Source: Hymenopus coronatus (lineage: Eukaryota > Arthropoda > Insecta > Mantodea > Hymenopodidae). From it: a stretch of 64,000 bases of DNA. The position numbers and the translations under genes were made by a program. Location: assembly GCA_030762935.1 (NCBI GenBank), contig CM060899.1, positions 61,554,501 to 61,618,500 of the forward strand. The letters run 5' to 3'. The notes under the pieces were generated by a model. That model ran no database searches and was not told where the DNA came from. It saw only the letters and a program-made list of their open reading frames with translations. Positions 30,699-42,360 of this stretch are shown piece by piece. Within the stretch, counting starts at the first letter, position 1. The number at the start of each line of letters is the position of its first letter.

Positions 30699-31556
30699 AC
30701 TACTTTCTCTATAGGCACTATGTACATAGTGTATAGAGAATGTATTGCACTCCACCAAAAAATTGGATACCGAGATTTCACCGAAAATATATGTTTTAGG
30801 GTCCCCTTTATCTAAAAAAAGCATTTTCGGAAAAAGGTCCGTGTGTGTGTGTCCGTGTGTCTGTGAACACGATAACTCAAAAAGAAAAGTAGGTAAAGTA
30901 CCAAACTTAGTATTTAAGTTTAATATCTTCCAGGGATGGGACACGAAGATTTTGAGAAAAATCCCCCCACCCTCAACTACCCTTTACATGGAACTTTTTT
31001 CGAAAATTTTGATTTTCTCAAAAATGCCTCTAACGATTTGGATCAAAATTTCGTATATTAAATATATTAATCTGGTAAATGAAATGTATATCTTGAATTC
31101 TCTGGGAATAGCCTCTGAAGACTACTTTATTCTGGATGAATTTTTCATAAATACTAAACAGTAAGAAATGGACAAAAACTTAACCCACAAACAATGTAGA
31201 GCACGTTAAAACACACAATTTATGTTATATACATTTTTTTCGTGGAGTTGATCGTTTTTGAAATATTCCTTTTTCTTGGTTTCAGTTTTGAAAAACTTAT
31301 ACTTTCTCATACAGGAAGTTGTCAACTCCTGTCCATACAAACAAAGGAACATCAGTCACATAGCAACCAGCTTTTGACTGACACTTTAACCTATGGTACT
31401 CCCTTATTTCGCTTCTACTTACAAGGAAGCAAGTAATAAGACTATTTCTGCTAATTTTTTCTGATTAGCATAAAGTAAATAGAAGTGTAAGCTTTTTAAG
31501 AATAATTTGTTGCAGGGATATAGAGAAAGTCATGTGAATGGTACACATCAGATTTT
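30699..31556 (+). mobile_element. HINE-like copy 24 (complete)
   Basis: TACTTTCTCTATAGGCACTATGTACATAGTGTATAG hairpin I, GTGTGTGTGTCCGTGTGTCTG core, body A, tail A GTGAATGGTACACATCAGATTTTTTT. Joined head-to-tail to copies 23 and 25. Confidence 0.9.
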
Positions 31557-32400
31557 TTTACTTTCTCTTGTCCCATATGTACAATGTACATAGGGATAGA
31601 GAAGTATTGCATTCCACCCAAAAATTCGATGTCGAGATTTTACCGGAAATACATGTTTTAGGACCCCCTGTATCCAAAAAAAGCATTTCCAGCAAAAGGT
31701 CCGTGTGTGTGTGTGTGTCCGTGTGTCCGTGTGTGTGTGAACACGATAACTCAAAAACGAAAAGTAGCTGAAATACCAAACTTGGTATTTAAGTTCAGTA
31801 TCTTCCAGGGATGCGACACGAAGATTTTGAGAAAAATCCCCCCATCCCAAACTACCCTTTACATAGAACTTTTTTCGAAAATTTTGATTTTCTTAAAAAT
31901 GGCTCTAACGAATTTGATTAAAATATCGTATATTAAGGATATTTACCTGACAAATAAAATATATATCTTGAATTTTCTGGCACTAGCTTCTGGATGAATT
32001 TTGCTTAATTTGGCATAACTAATAAACCGTAAGAGATAGACAAAAACTTGCTGTTCAAAAAATGTAGGCCTTGTTAAAATACACAATTTACGTCATAAAC
32101 ATTTGTTTCGTGGAGCTTACCGTTTTCGAGGTATTCATTGTTATTAGTTTCAGTTGTGAAGTACTTATACTTTTCTCAGACGGGAGTGTCCGTTTTTCTT
32201 TTGTTCTACTCCTGGCCAAGAAAAGAAGCGATTTGTAATGACAATCGCATAACGACAGCTTTTAAAATATTTGACTATCGATTTAGCGTACGTATTCCCT
32301 TATTTTCTTCCTACTTATAAGGAACTAAGTAATAATAACATTGTGCTGAACAAGGTGCAGAAAGAAGAATAAGAAGTTTGTAGAACGGCTAGAGAAAGTA
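31557..32400 (+). mobile_element. HINE-like copy 25
   Basis: Hairpin II (TTGTCCCATATGTACAATGTACATAGGGATAG), GTGTGTGTGTGTGTCCGTGTGTCCG core, body B (GCGATTTGTAATGACAATCG), ending GTAGAACGGCTAGAGAAAGTAAAAATCTG. The tail beyond TAGAGAAAGT is replaced by AAAAATCTGAATTTCTCC, which looks like an inverted, decayed TCTGATG end. Confidence 0.87.
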
Positions 32401-32807
32401 AAAATCTGAATTTCTCCATTCATATGACCGGGGACCTCTAGAGTGCGAGGCATCTCGCCCAGCTATTTCCAAATTGGGAACTATTCCGTAATTTTGAATA
32501 CCCTGGTTACCATGGCAATAGCAGGTGTTGAGTGCAGGCCTGTTACAGTCAGTAATGCAGACAGACGGAGGTTGCCCAGCACTAATTTATTTACCACGGT
32601 TCGTGGGTACGAACTAAGCTACTGTGACCTCCCACGTCCGAAACATTCACAAGTCATGCTCCATTTTCAAGAATGAGAAGCTGCGAAACACCACCTCGCT
32701 CTGTAGGTCACACACCTTAATAATTCACAATGTTCCACATCTTCGCCTGGCTCACTTCTGTAAACGCATTCAAGTGCTCTATTGAACAACAGTACAACCT
32801 GCAAAAA
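32401..32807. other. Unassigned region
   Basis: A moderately GC-rich stretch with a plus-strand frame at 32443-32676 (77 codons) that I do not recognise. Confidence 0.3.
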
Positions 32808-33612
32808 GCAAATTCTTCTATTTACTTTATGCCAATCAGAAAAAAAATAGCAGAAATAGTCTAATTACTCGCTTCCTTGTCAGTAGAAGCGAAATAAGGG
32901 ACAACTGTAGGTTAAACTGATAGTCAAAAGCTGGTTGCTATGTCAATGAAGTTCCTTTGTCTATATGGATAGGAGTTGACAACTTCCTGTATGAGAAAAG
33001 TATACGTTTTTCATAGCAGAAACCAAAAATAAGGAATGTCACGAAAACGACGAACTCCACGAAAAAAATTTATATAACATAAATTGTGTGTTTTAATGTG
33101 CTCTACATTTTTTGTGCAGTAAGTTTTTGTTCATCTCTTACGGTTTAGCAGTTATTCAAAATTTAGTAAAATTCATCCAGAATAAACTACTCTTCAGAGG
33201 CTATTCCCAAAAAATTCAAGATATACATTTTATTTGTCAGGTAAATATCTTTAATATACGAAATTTTAATCAAAATCGTTGGTCATTTTTGAGAAAATCA
33301 AAATTTACGAAAGAAGTTCCATGTAAAGGATAGTTGGGCTGGGGGTATTTTTCTCAAAATCTTCGTGTCGCATCCCTGGAAGATACTAAACTTAAATACC
33401 AAGTTTGGTATTTTACCGACTTTTCGTTTTTCAGTTATCGTGTTCACAGACACACACACACACACACACACACGGACCTTTTTGTGAAAATTTTTTTTTG
33501 GATATTGGGGACCCTAAAACATATATTTCCGGTGAAATCTCGGTATCGAATTTTTTGGTGGAGTGCAATACTTTCTCTATACACTATGTACATAGTGCGT
33601 ATGGAGAAAGTA
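32808..33612 (-). mobile_element. HINE-like copy 26
   Basis: Left end decayed (AAGCAAATTCTTCTATTTACTTTATGCC), body A, (AC)n at 33449-33472, hairpin I (ACACTATGTACATAGTGCGTATGG) and AGAAAGTAA. Followed without spacer by copy 27. Confidence 0.86.
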
Positions 33613-34159
33613 ATTATATAACATAAATTGTGTGTTTTACTGTGCTCTACATTTTTTGTGTGATACGTTTTTGCCCATCTCTTGCAGTTTAGCAGTTATG
33701 CAAAATTCCGTAAAATTCATCCAGAATAAAGTAGTCTTCAGAGGCTATTCCCAGAAAATTCAAGATATACATTTTATTTGTAAGGTAAATATCTTTAATA
33801 TACGATATTTTAATCAAAATCGTTAGAGCCATTTTTGAGATAATCAAAATTTTGGAAAAGTCCCATATAAAGGGTAGTTGGGGGATTTTCTTGAAAATCT
33901 TCGTGTCGCATCTTTGTAAGATACCAAACTTAAATACCAAGTTTGGTATTCAAAGGTATTTTCGTTTTTGAGTTGTGCTGTCCATAGACACAAACATACA
34001 CACACACACCTACCTTATTCTAAAAATGCTTTTTAGGGGGGGGGGAGACAGGGGACCCTAAAACATATATTTCCGGTGAAATCTCGGTATCGAAATTTTG
34101 GGTGAAATGCAACACCTACTTGATACACTATGTACAAAGTACGTGTAGAGAAAGTAAAA
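33613..34159 (-). mobile_element. HINE-like copy 27, left part missing
   Basis: Starts at TTATATAACATAAATTGTG, the same internal position at which copy 14 starts. A G-run (34037-34045) precedes GACAGGGGACCC; hairpin I (TACACTATGTACAAAGTACGTG) and TAGAGAAAGTAAAAATAGG end it. Confidence 0.84.
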
Positions 34160-34192
34160 ATAGGAGTAATAACTTGTTGATTTGCCCTCGTG

Positions 34193-34236
<44 letters not shown>

Positions 34237-34825
34237 TATATTATAACATAAATGTAATATTTTGTAGTGTTATGCTAATTGATAAACATTCCGGTTGATT
34301 ATAATTAAGCTAGTGTCTATAATAATGTTCTGCTTGAATAAGTTTCTGCATTACATCAAAGCACAGTAGCTTAGTGTAAAGTCTAGAACTGCTTACATTG
34401 CAAAGTTAGTTATTTCATTGTATAAGCTAAACAGTTTTGTTTATGCTTCTCAGTGTCTGCAATAGTACTTCTTTTGTAGAGAAACAAAGTATTCTGACTT
34501 CGCTTTACACTGTGTTATTTATTATTGTCCTCCCTTTGTCTATTGTCTCATAGCCTTGGAGCAAGTTGCAATCAAGGTGACGTCACTGCGCAAACAGAAC
34601 GAAGATTGACCAAAAAGTTGAAGCGGCAGAAACTGGCATAAACATAAGGGTCATCCAGAAAGTAATGAATAATTTCGCATAATTAAACAATTTGGTTATT
34701 AAAATTATACAATGGTTTTTAAAATAATTAATGTGTATAATATAAATAAATAATATAATATAAAATTTAATAAATAATGATATTAATAATAAAACTATAT
34801 ACTAAAATTAAATAAAAAGTTATTA
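34160..34825. other. Unassigned AT-rich region with (TTA)n
   Basis: (TTA)n of about 15 units at 34194-34238. GGGTCATCCAGAAAGTAATGA at 34648-34668 looks like a mariner-type terminus, but I find no partner. Sequence becomes very AT-rich before the Helitron at 34826. Confidence 0.4.
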
Positions 34826-36946
34826 ACCTATATATAAATGAATCGCTGAAATATATGTACGCGTATCACTTCCGAACGACTGATTCAAATTGAACAATTC
34901 TTTTTTTGTTGTGTTCGTTATTGTCACGACAAGGTTTGTGGGAAAGAAAATGATTAAACATAGTACGGGAAAGTATTTAAAATCTCAGAAAACGAATAAA
35001 AACCGTGCCAAGCGAACGCATTTCGGTTAATAGCCACCAGATGGCAGTGGTACCATGGTTATTTGTTGCTAAATGGTCCTAGTACTGCTATATTTTTCCC
35101 TCCACATTCAATGTTAAGGTAACGCAAGAGTTTATCGAGATGACACAACGCAGCAATTCAAATACATTTTTAAGTATTAACTGTGCTTTCCTTACTCCTA
35201 TCGTTTAAAATAAAGGAGTTTTCCTGGCGACGAACACCTAAAATAGCTACTTATTATTTGCCACCAGATCGTCGTAGTACCTATTGCTCTATATTTCTTC
35301 TTCAATGCTAAGGGAATGCACCCGGTTGTGGAGACAATGACGCAAGATAACTGTGACAATCAAATATATTTCTTATGTATTAACTATCGTTCCCTTGGTC
35401 ACATAGTTTAAACAAAGAAGTAAGTATATTTTTGTTGTAATTCTTTAAAACGAACAAGATATAAACAACGCACATAACCATTTACTCTTCTTGGAATCTG
35501 AAAATGGCGGAGAAATGACGGGTTCCGTTTTAGGTTTAATTTCTTATGGCAGATGTTGGTTATTTGACGTTATGTGGTACATGAGCTAGCTAAAGAACAT
35601 GAAGTTACCCGCGTTACATCACACTGCAATAGTGGTGCTCTTAATACATTTGATCAAGTTATATTTTGGGTTACATGGAGAAATTACACAAAGCTATCAT
35701 CAAATAAAACTTATAAATTGCCCTACCAGAGCTACTTGCTCTTTAATTATGTCATTGTTAACCTTAAAAATGGCTGTTTTGGCATAGGAGAAAATAGAGA
35801 AAGAGGTGGAAAACATTAGGAGTAAAGGAAAAAAAGAGATTCGGAAGAAGCATGAATGTCATTGTGACTGTCTCCTTAATGTAATTCATTACCTAAGTCA
35901 GCGTTTACCCGCCACTCTATGAAAGGGCTGCCATTACTGTTATGCCAATGACATCCTTGCTTACCCACGCTGTTAACCACAATACCTTATGGGCACGCTG
36001 ACTTCGCCCTTTTCGCAATACCAACTATATATGCTACATTGCGCAGATCATAGCACTTCATTGCACTTTTCAGATGCAAAGGCATTATTAGACATTTGCA
36101 ATGGTAAATTTCTGTTGACACTTCTACTGGCCTCATTTCGTTTCCATCAAATTTCTGTCACTTCACAACGCCAATGGAAGAATTAATGTGGAAAGTGTTT
36201 CCAAATATTTGTGCAAATTACAAAAACTATGCTTGGTTGAGCGAACGAGCCATTTTAGCAGCAACTAATAAGAATGTAGATTATTTGAATATACAAATTC
36301 AGGTTAAAATTGATGGACAAATGCATTCATTTAAGTCGATCGATTCCATTACGATTCCAAATGAAGTCAATTATCTTACTGAATTCCTAAATTCATTGGA
36401 TTTACCAGGATTACCGCCACACAATTTACAGCTCAAGGTTGACTCGGTGATAATTATACTACGCAATCTCAATCAGCCGAAATTATGCAGCGGAACAAAA
36501 CTCACTGTTAAAAAAGATATGAAAATTATGATTTAAGCTACTATAAATAGGAAAGCTCAAGGCCGAGGATATACTTATTCCAAGAATACCACTAATGTCA
36601 ACCGACTTTTCTTTCGAATTTAAGCGTGTTGTTTCCGGCGCGCCTTGCATTCGCAATGACAATAAATCCCAAGGTCAATCGTTAGAAGTGAGTGGAATAT
36701 ACCTTGAACTGTCGTGTTTTTGCATGGGTAGTTGTACTTTGCGTGCTCGAGAGTCGGCAAACCATCGGCGCTATTTGTTTTCTCTCCGGAAGGAAAATTG
36801 TACATTACAAGGCATTACAATAAAGTTTTCTCAAATTATGTAATTGTATTTTTACTTCAGTGCATATTCGTACTTTAAACGGAAGATTTTGACTGAGTTT
36901 CTTTCATTAGATACACCACCCTGGCGAAGCCGGGGCGGGCAGCTAG
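34826..36946 (+). mobile_element. Helitron (canonical type), degenerate
   Basis: The 5' end ACCTATATATAAATGAATCG with CGCTGAAATATATGTACGCG and GTTGTGTTCGTTATTGTCACG is typical of animal Helitrons. The 3' end has the GC hairpin CCCTGGCGAAGCCGGGGCGG followed by CAGCTAG and a flanking T at 36947, i.e. the CTRR|T rule. Near-duplicate blocks (GCCACCAGATGGCAGTGG / GCCACCAGATCGTCGTAG, TTAAGTATTAACT / TTATGTATTAACT) at 35030-35225 and 35265-35425 form a diverged internal direct repeat. Coding remnant at 36108-36843. No Rep endonuclease was found, so it is not autonomous now. Confidence 0.85.
36108..36843 (+). pseudogene. Helitron RepHel helicase, C-terminal pseudogene
   Basis: In two or more frames: ISVDTSTGLISFPSNFC, then EELMWKVFPNICANY, WLSERAILAATNKNVD, EFLNSLDLPGLPPHNLQLKV, IIILRNLNQPKLCSGTKL. 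After a frameshift near 36540: STDFSFEFKRVV and NDNKSQGQSLEVSGI. These are conserved C-terminal blocks of the Pif1-like helicase of Helitrons; NDNKSQGQS corresponds to the usual TINKSQGQT motif with substitutions. Stop codons and frameshifts break it, and the Walker motifs are absent. It sits just upstream of the Helitron 3' end, as expected. Confidence 0.85.
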
Positions 36947-37249
36947 TATATATTAAAATACGAAATTATAATAATATTAATTAAATTGAAAATTATATCA
37001 AATTAAATATTAATACATAGTTTAATTCACAATAATTATAGTTTTAATTGGTATTTATAAATTTTAGGCTAACTTAGCTAAAGTTTATATCTGTAAATTT
37101 AAATTGTATGATTACATTTGTAATTGGTATAAGTAGTAATACATGTATAAAGTTTGGGGTATTTACCCTGGTTTAAGTAATTAATTATCAGGGTTTAATA
37201 TATAGATTTTATATTTATTTATTTTATAATTAAACAATAGTAAAATATT
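36947..37249. other. Very AT-rich spacer
   Basis: Sequence of ATTAAATTA-type words with short dispersed inverted repeats; continuous in composition with the AT-rich DNA left of the Helitron, as expected for its target. No gene. Confidence 0.4.
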
Positions 37250-37379
37250 TCTACACAAAAGTTTACTTACAAAGTTACAGTACCTTACTCTATTCCTCAT
37301 CGTGATCTCCATTCTGTCAAGACATTTATTGTCACGTGCAAATGTTACACTTTTCTACCGTCAAAGAACTTATTGGTTT
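37250..37379 (+). pseudogene. Mariner-like 5' end, second copy of the 8866-9210 family
   Basis: TTTACTTACAAAGTTACAGTACC, TTACTCTATTCCTCATCGTG, CCATTCTGTCAAGACA and TGTCACGTG match the 9100-9210 region in reverse. The first codons read MLHFSTVKELIGF. HINE-like copy 28 then cuts the reading frame. Confidence 0.65.
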
Positions 37380-38183
37380 CTTTACTTTATCTATTCCCAT
37401 ATGTACAATGTACATAGGGATAGAGAAGGTATTGCACTCCACCCAAAAATTGGATACAGAGATTTCACCGGAAATATATGTTTTACGGTCCCCTGTATCC
37501 ATAAAAAGCATTTTCAGAAAAAGTTCCGCGCGTGTGTGTCCCTGTGTCCGTGTGCCTGTGAGCACGATAACTCAAAAACGAAAAGTCGGTAAAATACCAA
37601 ACTTGGTATTTAAGTTTAGTATCTTCATGGGATGTGACATAAAGATTTTGAGAAAAATCCCCCCACCCCAAACTACCATTTACATGGAACTTTTTTCGAA
37701 ATTTTTGATTTTCTTAAAAATGGTTCTAACGATTTTGATTAAAATATCGTACATTAAAGTTATTTACCTAACAAATAAAATGTATATTTTTAATTTTCTA
37801 GGAATACCCTCTGAAGACTACTTTATTCTGGATGAATTTTACGGAATTGTGCATTACTGCTAAACCGTAAGAAATGGACAAGAACTTATCACATGAAAAA
37901 TGTAGAGCACGTTAAAACACACAATTTATGACATATACTTTTTTTTCGTGGAGTTGATCATTTTTAAGATATTCTTAGTTTTTTGTTTCTGCTTTGAAAA
38001 ACATACATTTCTCATACAGGAATTTGTTAACTCCTGCCCATATCAAACAAAGGAACTTCAGTTACATAGGAACCTGCTTTTGGCTATCATTTTAACCTAT
38101 GGTACTCTCTCATTTCGCTTCTACTTACAAATAAGCAAATAATAAGACTATTTCTGCTAATGTTTCTCAATTAGAGAAAGTCA
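37380..38183 (+). mobile_element. HINE-like copy 28
   Basis: TTTACTTTATCTATTCCCATATGTACAATGTACATAGGGATAG (hairpin II), a GTGTGTGTCCCTGTGTCCGTG core, body A, and truncation after TTAGAGAAAGTCAT at 38183. It inserted into the start of a mariner-like gene. Confidence 0.88.
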
Positions 38184-38962
38184 TACTATGTACATGGTCT
38201 AAAGAGAAGGTATTGTATTGCATCAAAACATTCGATACCGAGATTTCAGCAGAAATATATGCTTTCAAACCCTTTGAACCCCCCAAAAATAATTTTTGAA
38301 AATATCTGTGTGTGTGTCTTTGGGCAGCATAGCTGAAAAACGAAAATAAAACTTAAATACCAAACTTGGTATTTAAGTTTATCTTCTAAAGATACGACAC
38401 GAGGATTTTCAAGAAAGTCCCCTCAGCTCTGACTATCCTTTAGATGGAAAATTTTGATTTTCTCAAAAATGACTGACGATTTTGTATGTTTAAGATTTAT
38501 GACAAACGAAATGCATATCTTGGATTTTCTGGGAATAGTCTCTGGAGACCTCTGGATGACTTGTGTAACTGGCACACCGTAAGAAATACAGAAAAAATTA
38601 CTATACAAAAATTGTAAATCTCATTAAAACACACAATTTATGTTATATACATTTTCGTGTAGAGTTAACCGTTTTCTAGATATTCCGGATTATGGTTTCA
38701 ATTTTAGCCACTTTTTCTCAAACGGCAAGACATTTTTCCCCTCGTTTCTTTACTCCTGAAAAGCAAAGAGATTGGAATTACAATTGTTTTCACACAGCGA
38801 CCGGCTTTTAAAGAACGAGACTCTCGCTTTAGCTTGTGTATTTTCCTATTTCCCTTCTATGTACTTACAAGAAAGCTAGTAATAAAACTGATTCTGCTAA
38901 TGTTTATCTCGATTATCATGAAGTAGATAGAATAATAAGGTTTTTAACAATAATTTGTTACA
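38184..38962 (+). mobile_element. HINE-like copy 29
   Basis: Lacks the left hairpin arm: begins ACTATGTACATGGTCTAAAG directly after copy 28. Diverged body with TGGGCAGCATAGCTGAAAAACG, no CA/GT array, and an end in AATAATTTGTTACA at 38962 without its tail. Confidence 0.8.
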
Positions 38963-38989
38963 TATATATATATATTCATAAAAAGATCC

Positions 38990-39021
<32 letters not shown>

Positions 39022-39403
39022 CTGTGGACATCATAGCTCAAAAACGAGGCGACGGTTAAATACCAAACTTGGTATTTTAAGTTTGGTATCTTCCAAGGAT
39101 GCGACATGAAGATTTAAAAGAAAATCTCCCCCCCCCCAACCCTTAACTAACCTTTACATGGAAAAATTTTCGAAACTTTTATTTTTTTTTAAAAATCGCT
39201 CTAGAATTTTGATAAAAATAAAACATAGTAAAGCCATTTCCGTCACAATAAAACGTATATCTTAAATTTACTGCGAATAGCTTCTGAAGACCTGTTTATT
39301 CTGAATGCATTTTGCTGAATTTTGCATAACTAGTAAACTGCAAGAGAGATACAAAAAATTACTACACAAAAAATGTAGATCTCATTAAAATACTTAATTT
39401 ATG

Positions 39404-39479
<76 letters not shown>

Positions 39480-39559
39480 CTGGAGTTTACCGTTTTCGAG
39501 ATATTTCTGTTATTAGTTTCAATTGTAAAGTAGTTATACTTTTCTCAAACAAGAAAGTC
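38963..39559 (+). mobile_element. HINE-like copy 30, both ends missing
   Basis: Begins with (TA)n then TTCATAAAAAGATCCGTGTG, (GT)n at 38996-39020, conserved body, and a second microsatellite (CA)n(TA)n at 39405-39477 in the segment before CTGGAGTTTACCGTTTTCGAG. Cut at AAACAAGAAAGTCA by SINE-B. Confidence 0.82.
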
Positions 39560-39778
39560 ACCCTCCGTGGTGTAAAGGTTACCGTGCTAACTTCATATAC
39601 CAAGGTCGGGAGTTTAAACCCGGCGGAGGACGATGGGTTTCTTCGGGCGTAAAAATCCTTAGCATGGCTTCCTTCGGAAGGGAAGTAAAGCCGTTGGTCC
39701 CGTGTCGCAGATTTACGGCACGTAAAAGAACCTCAGAGGGGCCTCTGTGCAAAATTAAGCGGTCTTTCACACCATAAA
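39560..39778 (+). mobile_element. SINE-B copy 3 (tRNA-derived)
   Basis: Plus-strand head CCCTCCGTGGTGTAAAGGTTACC (A-box side) and GGTCGGGAGTTTAAACCCGG (B-box). Body GATGGGTTTCTTCGGGCG, CTTCGGAAGGGAAGTAAAGC, GCACGTAAAAGAACCTCAG, ending AAGCGGTCTTTCACACCATAAA. Confidence 0.88.
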
Positions 39779-39794
39779 TAACACGGCATATACA

Positions 39795-40643
39795 TTTTCA
39801 CTCTCTCTATACGCACTGTGTACATAGTGTACAGAGAAGGTATTGCACTCCACCAAAAAATTCGATACCGAGATTTCACCGGAATATATGTTTTAGGCTC
39901 CCCTGTAACAAAAAAAAAAGTATTTTCAGAAAAAGGTCCGTGTGTCTGTGAACACGATAACTCAAAAACGAAAAGTCGGTAAAATACCAAACTTGGTATT
40001 TAAGTTTAGTATCTTCCAGGGATACGACACGAAGATTTTGAGAAAAATCCCTCCACTCCAAACTACCCTTTAAATGGAACTTTTTTCGAAAAGTTTGGTT
40101 TTCTAAAAAATGACTAACGATTTTGATTAAGATATCGTATATTAAAGATTTTTACCTGACAAATAAAATGTATATTTTGAATTTTCTGGGAATAGCATCT
40201 GAAGACTACTTTATTCTGGGTCAATTTTACGAAATTTTGCATAACTGCTAAACTGTAAGAGATGGACAAAAACTTACCACGCAACAAATGTAGAACACTT
40301 TAAAACACACAATTTATGTTATATACATATTTTTCGTGCAGTTGAATGTTTTTGAGATATTCCTTGTTTTTTGTTTCAGCTATAAAAAACATTTTTCTCA
40401 TACAGGACTTTGTGAACTCGTGTCCATACAAAGAAAGGAACATCAGTCACATAGCAACCAGCTTTTGACTTCACTTTAACCTATAGTACTCCCTTATTTC
40501 GCTTCTACTTACAAGGAAGCAACTAATAAGACTATTTCTGCTAAGTTTTTTATCGATTAGCAGGAAGTAAATAGAAGCTTTTTAACAATAACTTATTGCA
40601 GAGTTGTAGAGAAAGTCATGTGAGTGTAACACATAAGATTTTT
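39795..40643 (+). mobile_element. HINE-like copy 31
   Basis: CACTCTCTCTATACGCACTGTGTACATAGTGTACAG hairpin I, core reduced to GTCCGTGTGTCTGTGAACACG, body A, but tail type B (GTGAGTGTAACACATAAGATTTTT). A body A/tail B combination. Confidence 0.9.
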
Positions 40644-41216
40644 ATAAATTCAGGAAAATCTCAATATGAAATTGTTATAGCTTCTCTACCTCTATGTGCG
40701 TGGTAGAAAAAGTAATCTAGTCCAACCTAAGAATTGTTACCTTAAGCAGACATTGTATAAATAAGTTGGATCATTCTTATGTGTCGTTATAAATGATAAT
40801 TTAATGCTTGTTTTGAGAACGTGTTTGTTTGACATCTCGCATTAATTCGCTGTTAACATCAAAAACATTTGCAACAAGTTTGCTAATGCAGATGTCAGAC
40901 GGAATAGAAGTTGACTTCTATTGGCCTTTCACCTGCCAAGAGCCACTTTGTATCCGTCCAGACGCTGCCTCAAATGTATCCATTAGTTTATCAGATGCAA
41001 AAACCTCCGAGCGGGAAAAATAACTCGCTTGTCATTGCTGCGTATTGTGATATAATTAATTTGTCATTCCGAGTATGCACGTGTGCACGCTTTCAGTGCT
41101 TAATTTGCTGCAAGAAACTATATGGCCTACTTTCTTTGTGTTGTAATACCCACGTAAAAAGAACAAGAGAACGTTTTTCTCACTAACACGCGCATTTGTT
41201 CTAAATCTCTACACTA
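40644..41216. other. Unassigned region
   Basis: No repeat recognised; two overlapping plus-strand frames (40829-41023, 40911-41186) show no domain. CTCTACCTCTATGTGCGTGGTAGA at 40684-40708 weakly recalls the HINE-like hairpin. Confidence 0.3.
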
Positions 41217-42058
41217 ACTTTTACTTTCTCTATACTCACTATGTACATACTGTATAGAGAAAGTATTGCACTACACCAAAAAATTCGATACCGAGATTTC
41301 ACCGGAAATATATGTTTTAGGGTCCCCTGTATCCAGAAAAAGTATTTTCAGAAAAAGGTCCGTGTGTGTGTGTCCGTGTGTCTGTGAACACGATATCTAA
41401 AAAACGAAAAGTCGGTAAAATACCAAACTTGGTAAAATAAGTTTAGTATCTTCCAGGGATGCGACAAGAAGGTTTTGAGACCAAACTACCCTTTACATGG
41501 AACTTTTTTCGAAAGTTTTAATTTTCGCAAAAATGGTTTGGATTAAAATATAAAGCATTAAAGATATTTACCTGACAATCAAAATATATATCTTGAATTT
41601 TCTGGGAATAGCCTCTGAAGAGTACTTTATTCTGGACGAATTTGATGGAATTTAGCATAACTGCTAAACCGTAAGACTTAGATAAAAACTTACTACACAA
41701 GGAATGTAAAACACGTTAAAACACACAATTTATGTTATATACTTTTTTCGTGGAGTTGATCGGTTTTGACACATTCATTGTTTTTGGTATGAAAAACTTA
41801 CTTTTCTCATATAGGAATTTGTCAACTCCTGTCCATATAAACAAAGAAACTTCATTACATAGCAACCAATTTTTGACTATCACTTTAACTTATGGTAGTC
41901 CCTTATTTCGCTTCTATTTACAAGGAATGAAGTAATAAGACTATTTCTGCTAATCTGTTCTCGAGTAGCATGAAGTAAATAGAGGTATAAGCTTTTTAAT
42001 AATAATTTGTTACTGAGATGTAGAGAAAGTCATGTGAATGGTACATATCAGATTTTTT
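41217..42058 (+). mobile_element. HINE-like copy 32 (complete)
   Basis: Hairpin I (TATACTCACTATGTACATACTGTATAG), GTGTGTGTGTCCGTGTGTCTG core, a gap in the CCCC block, body A, tail A GTGAATGGTACATATCAGATTTTTTT. Its T-run end touches SINE-E. Confidence 0.9.
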
Positions 42059-42247
42059 TGGTTGTGTTTAACGCCCGCTTTTACTACTCTGGCACCGCAG
42101 GCGATGACACTGATGATGTGGAATGTAATGGCGGGGGAATCCGGAGAACATGGAGAAATCCCGCCCTGCGCCACTTTGTCCATCACAAATCTCACATGCG
42201 GACGCTTGGGATCGAACCCGGGCCGTCTAGGTGAGAGGCGCGGCCCT
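42059..42247 (-). mobile_element. SINE-E copy 1 (tRNA-derived)
   Basis: Minus-strand head AGGGCCGCGCCTCTCACC, B-box GGCCCGGGTTCGATCCCAAG, body AAAGTGGCGCAGGGCGGGAT, CATCAGTGTCATCGCCTGCG, end AAAGCGGGCGTTAAACACAA. A partial copy is at 51951. Confidence 0.82.
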
Positions 42248-42360
42248 AAGTACATAGTGTATAGAGAAGGTATTATAATGCACCCAAAAATTCGATATCG
42301 AGATTTCACCGGAAATACATATTTTGGGTTCCCCGAATCCCCCCCCCAAATCAAAAACTT
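42248..42360 (+). mobile_element. HINE-like copy 33, 110-base head fragment
   Basis: TACATAGTGTATAGAGAAGG (right hairpin arm only), CACCCAAAAATTCGATATCG, then a C-run and breakage at AAAACTTTTTT where copy 34 begins. Confidence 0.83.

Noticed and set aside
36595..36843. Separate small gene downstream of the helicase relic
   Set aside because: The NDNKSQGQSLE motif shows it is the frameshifted continuation of the Helitron helicase.
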